Below, one piece after another: positions 61,110-64,000 of a stretch of 64,000 nucleotides of DNA. The stretch spans positions 7,654,472 through 7,718,471 of the forward strand of contig NC_059404.1 in assembly GCF_905220565.1 (NCBI RefSeq). The letters are read 5' to 3'. The DNA comes from Melitaea cinxia (lineage: Eukaryota > Arthropoda > Insecta > Lepidoptera > Nymphalidae). Numbering within the stretch: the stretch's first letter is position 1; every line of letters begins with the position of its first letter. Made by a program: the position numbers and the translations under genes. Below the pieces are notes generated by a model, which was given only the letters and a program-made list of their open reading frames with translations, was not told where the DNA came from and made no database searches.

Positions 61110-61380
61110 CATACATATAATTAATAAATAATAATAAATATTTACACACACACACGGTCGTCTGTTCCTAAAGTAAGCAACTTAATGCTTGTGTTATAGG
61201 TAACAGCCGACTAGTATATAGCTACATATTTTTTTTTCGATAAACATACTTATAAATAATACATATATAAATATATAAATAAATATTTATATTACACCCA
61301 GACTCGGGGTGGGAATCGAACCCACAACCCTCGGAGCAGAAAGCAGGGTGACTACAAACTGCGCCAACGGGCTAGTCGAA
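61110..61380 (-). mobile_element. tRNA-derived SINE (same family as 19390)
   Basis: The minus-strand head has 'CGTTGGCGCAGTTTGTAGTC' and the B-box GGTTCGATTCC (about 61313-61323), then 'GAGTCTGGGTGTAATATAA'. The tail has 'CATTAAGTTGCTTACTTTAG', 'GGAACAGACGACCG' and a GT-rich end. Of the three copies here, this one has the least damaged head and tail. Confidence 0.8.
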
Positions 61381-61384
61381 ACAT

Positions 61385-61420
61385 GAAGAATGAGGTATAT
61401 ATGTATATACCTCATTCTTC
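61385..61420. repeat. Perfect 16-bp-arm palindrome at duplication junction
   Basis: GAAGAATGAGGTATAT and its exact complement are separated by ATGT. It sits between the SINE and the second copy of the duplicated block, sharing its last 7 bp with that block. Confidence 0.93.
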
Positions 61421-61651
61421 ATTTTATACCTCCTCAGTTTTTGAAGTCGGTTAAGAAAAGAAAAATTACGTTTCAATACAACAAAAGTTACCATATATGA
61501 AATCTACTTAAAATGCTTTTGCTTTGTGACAACAGCAGTCTAAAATTTAACCACCACCTCTCTTCTCGTGGATATCGCAGTCTTGGTCGTAGGACTGGCG
61601 GTCGTTAGAGCAGATGTATCCTAAAGTGACGGCCGCGTGTTGGTAAGCGCA
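61414..61651 (-). repeat. Duplicated ~238-bp block, copy 2
   Basis: Partner of 60871-61108 with only scattered substitutions and small indels. It runs directly into the tRNA-like head at 61652-61770. Confidence 0.85.
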
Positions 61652-61770
61652 GTAAAACAACACCTATATGGCCAATACAGGTGTATGTCATGTACAGGAT
61701 CGAACCCGCAACCGCCAGCGCAACAGGTACATACAATCCATGGCTGTGACCGCTGCGCCAACGCGGCGTC
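61652..61770 (-). mobile_element. tRNA-derived SINE head
   Basis: The minus strand has A-box-like TTGGCGCAGCGG (about 61751-61762) and B-box GGTTCGATCC (61697-61706), followed by 'ATTGGCCATATAGGTGTTG'. The head and early body match the SINE at 18290, while the continuing body differs (61414-61651). Confidence 0.75.
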
Positions 61771-61774
61771 ATAT

Positions 61775-62809
61775 TTAATAAAACACTAAATAAATTGTTG
61801 GTAACATTATTGATAATACATCTAAAGTGTATAATGAAAACAATTTAATTGTGAATTATTTGTAAAGCCGTACAATAATTTTCATTTATTGAATAATAAC
61901 AGATGCTTTTTATGATGTGCCATTATTTATCATGCCGTATTGCATAATTATTAAATATAATAGTCGGGTATAAAGTAAGTTCAATAATTATTTTACAGAC
62001 ACATCAAACTTATTACTTTTTAAATTTCAGGTCGACCTTGTCGATTTTCTACTAAAAAATAATATATATATATAATGGTAATGATATGTTTAATATACAA
62101 CAATGAATTTATTTCCAAGTTTCAATTAATGCCTGTTTTAAGTGACAGCCAGTTGATAACTTTTTTTATTATATATGTATAAAAACAGATTTTGGGCGGG
62201 ATCGGACCTCACGACCTCGAAGGGGAAAAGTAAGGTCAAGTCAAAAAAGAAACAACCTAACAAATAAAAATCTGATTCTGTTTTAATTAGTGTGTAAAAT
62301 GGAAACGATAATAATAATTAATATTGTACTTTCACGTAATTATGAGTTCGTAAAAAGGTAAAATATTTTTAGGTGGTGTTATAAGGTGCCACGGGAATTC
62401 AATTCCGTTGTGAAGTAACAATGAATTTGATCATAATTAATTAAATATAGTAATATAAAAACTGAGATATGTTCTTAGTATTAACAATTACTCATTACTG
62501 TATCCTGTAGTTTCACGTTCAGTTATTGGAAAAAGAAAGGTACTAAAAAAGCCTTTCTCCGGAATATACTATCCAACACAAAAAAAGTTTTTAAATTTGA
62601 AGTACTAGTTCCTATGGTTGGAACTATTAAACAAAAAAATGAACTAATAAACTTTTCAGCTTTGTAATGTTGGTAGGTGTAGATTAATATAAATTTTTTA
62701 TATTTCTTTAAAATCATAACATATTAATTACCTTGAATTTAAATTAGGCTAAAGGTAAACAGCTATAGGTGTATAAATACATATTATACTCGTTAATTCA
62801 TTACCATCA
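61775..62809. other. AT-rich stretch, nothing recognised
   Basis: No supported gene or repeat. Confidence 0.5.
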
Positions 62810-63168
62810 TCATCATCACATCAGCCTATCGCAGTCAACTGCTTGACATAGGCCTCCACACGTTCGCGCCAAAAATGGCGTTAACTCATGTGTTTTGCTC
62901 ATAGTCGACCACGCCGGGCAGGCACCGTGGCAGGCGATCACGGTGACCGCAGGGCTGGCTTTGTCGCACCAAAGACGCTGCTACCCATCTCCGGTCTGTA
63001 TACTTCAAAGCCAGAAGTTGGATGGTTATCCCGCCATCGGTCGCCATTTTAAGTTCCAAGGTGTTAGTGGAACTGTGTTATCCCTTAGTCACCTCTTACG
63101 ACACCCACGGGGAGAAAGGGGGTATTCTTTGCTGCCGTAACCACACAACCTCCGTAACCACACAACCT
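62810..63168 (-). mobile_element. SINE-like repeat, most complete minus copy
   Basis: It begins (left) with a CATCATCATCAC microsatellite and CAGCCTATCGCAGTC, the LINE-type tail. It continues through the blocks of the 26716 copy and ends with 'TTACGACACCCACGGGGAGA' and a tandem pair of CCGTAACCACACAACCT (63135-63151 and 63152-63168). It includes the 5' region that the 41-kb copies have partly lost. Confidence 0.8.
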
Positions 63169-64000
63169 AAAATCTTATAAACTTGTTACTACAAACTCTT
63201 TATTTATTAGCGAAGTTAAAGCGTATTATGTGTAAGAATATAAAATAAATTAAATAATTAAATGTAACGATAATATGTATATCCAACAACTTACTTATAT
63301 TTAAGTATACTTATATATACTTGGATATGACTCATTTTTCGTACGATTAAAATGTCTTATGCCGGCGTAATTCAGTAGGATTCGAATCTTTAAAAAATTA
63401 TTTTAGGCTACCTTAGTATTGTGCCATCTATCTTTATCTATTATAATCTGAAATAATATTAAAAGCCTGCTCAATAGAGATTTTTAATTTTGACTTTGAT
63501 TTTAAAAGATACCTACCGATTTTATGAGTGAAATGGATTTTAGATTCCTTTCTGAAAGATAAGAGGTAACCTCTTTTTGTTTTAGATGAGCTCAAACTAT
63601 ATAATAAAGTGTTTATTAATTTACAATGTAAATTTACTATATTAAGAAGCTTTTTAAAGTTATTTAATTGCTATTGTATGAATTCAAGACTCCGAAAAAC
63701 ACTGAAAAACCTGAAATACCGAAAAAAACTGAAGAGATCGCGGAAATACACACGTACACAAAACTGTTTTCGTACTCATTAAGTATAACGTACGTACCTT
63801 TTCATATTTTGCTTTAAGTTCGTGCAAAGGAATTTCAGAATGCACGTTTCGGCGCCATTTTAGCAAAAACACAAAACTGAAAAAAGGAGGACAAAGGTTT
63901 TATCTCTACATAGAAGAATATAAACGGAGTTTAATTCGCTGTATAAATTATCTGTTGGTTCACAGATAACCCGACCTACAGTAATGATCATAATCGGATG
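63169..64000. other. AT-rich stretch, nothing recognised
   Basis: No supported gene or repeat to the window end. Confidence 0.5.

Overview
The window looks like a gene desert (intergenic DNA or a very large intron) from a lepidopteran insect, most likely a butterfly or moth. The evidence is a strongly AT-rich background; many short Helitrons with TC...CTAG ends, several with the family terminus 'GTCCGCGTGG...CTAGCTGTGC'; tRNA-headed SINEs; a TTAA-flanked piggyBac relic; and fragments of RTE-, R1- and other LINE reverse transcriptases. I see no recognisable host protein-coding gene, no rRNA and no genuine tRNA gene. Family names rest on motif recognition by eye, not on searches.

Layout. 1-6.5 kb: AT-rich, with Helitron ends, a LINE 3' end and a complete 260-bp Helitron (6253-6512). 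7.6-16.4 kb: Helitron copies, an (AT)n tract and otherwise featureless DNA. 17.9-19.7 kb: a Helitron and two different tRNA-derived SINEs with a LINE 3' end between them. 20.99-24.96 kb: the one intact gene, a three-exon DDE transposase on the minus strand (21359-24281, 767 aa once spliced) with four N-terminal CxxC pairs and a C-terminal SWIM zinc finger. It is enclosed by a 17-bp inverted repeat that may mark the ends of the transposon. 25.8-27.8 kb: a decayed piggyBac element with both TTAA target sites, internally deleted and split by a SINE-like insertion that has its own 12-bp target duplication. 27.9-28.5 kb: a Helitron end abutting a PIF/Harbinger transposase N-terminus. 29.45 kb: an isolated TATA-box promoter-like stretch.

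30.5-31 kb: a Helitron nested in a SINE. 33.7-35.4 kb: a perfect hairpin and a composite Helitron with three 280-bp tandem units. 35.9-37.5 kb: an interspersed repeat and a broken R1-clade LINE. 41-43.7 kb: a LINE C-terminus, two opposed SINE-like repeats, and a 5'-truncated RTE reverse transcriptase with a 14-bp target duplication. 47.2-48.1 kb: a hAT-like element. 50.2-52 kb: Helitrons plus two opposed copies of a MITE. 55.2 kb: a SINE with a 23-bp snap-back hairpin. 58.08-59.38 kb: a 1.3-kb noncoding DNA transposon with 14-bp terminal inverted repeats, inserted in the tail of a LINE. 60.9-61.8 kb: a duplicated repeat block with SINEs. 62.8-63.2 kb: another SINE-like copy.

The elements are connected. 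The RTE LINE and the SINE-like repeats share a 3' end of about 50 bp, as expected if the LINE machinery mobilised the SINEs. Several insertions are nested, which gives a relative order of events. The best candidate for an active or recently active system is the SWIM-domain transposase, whose reading frame is open across all three exons.
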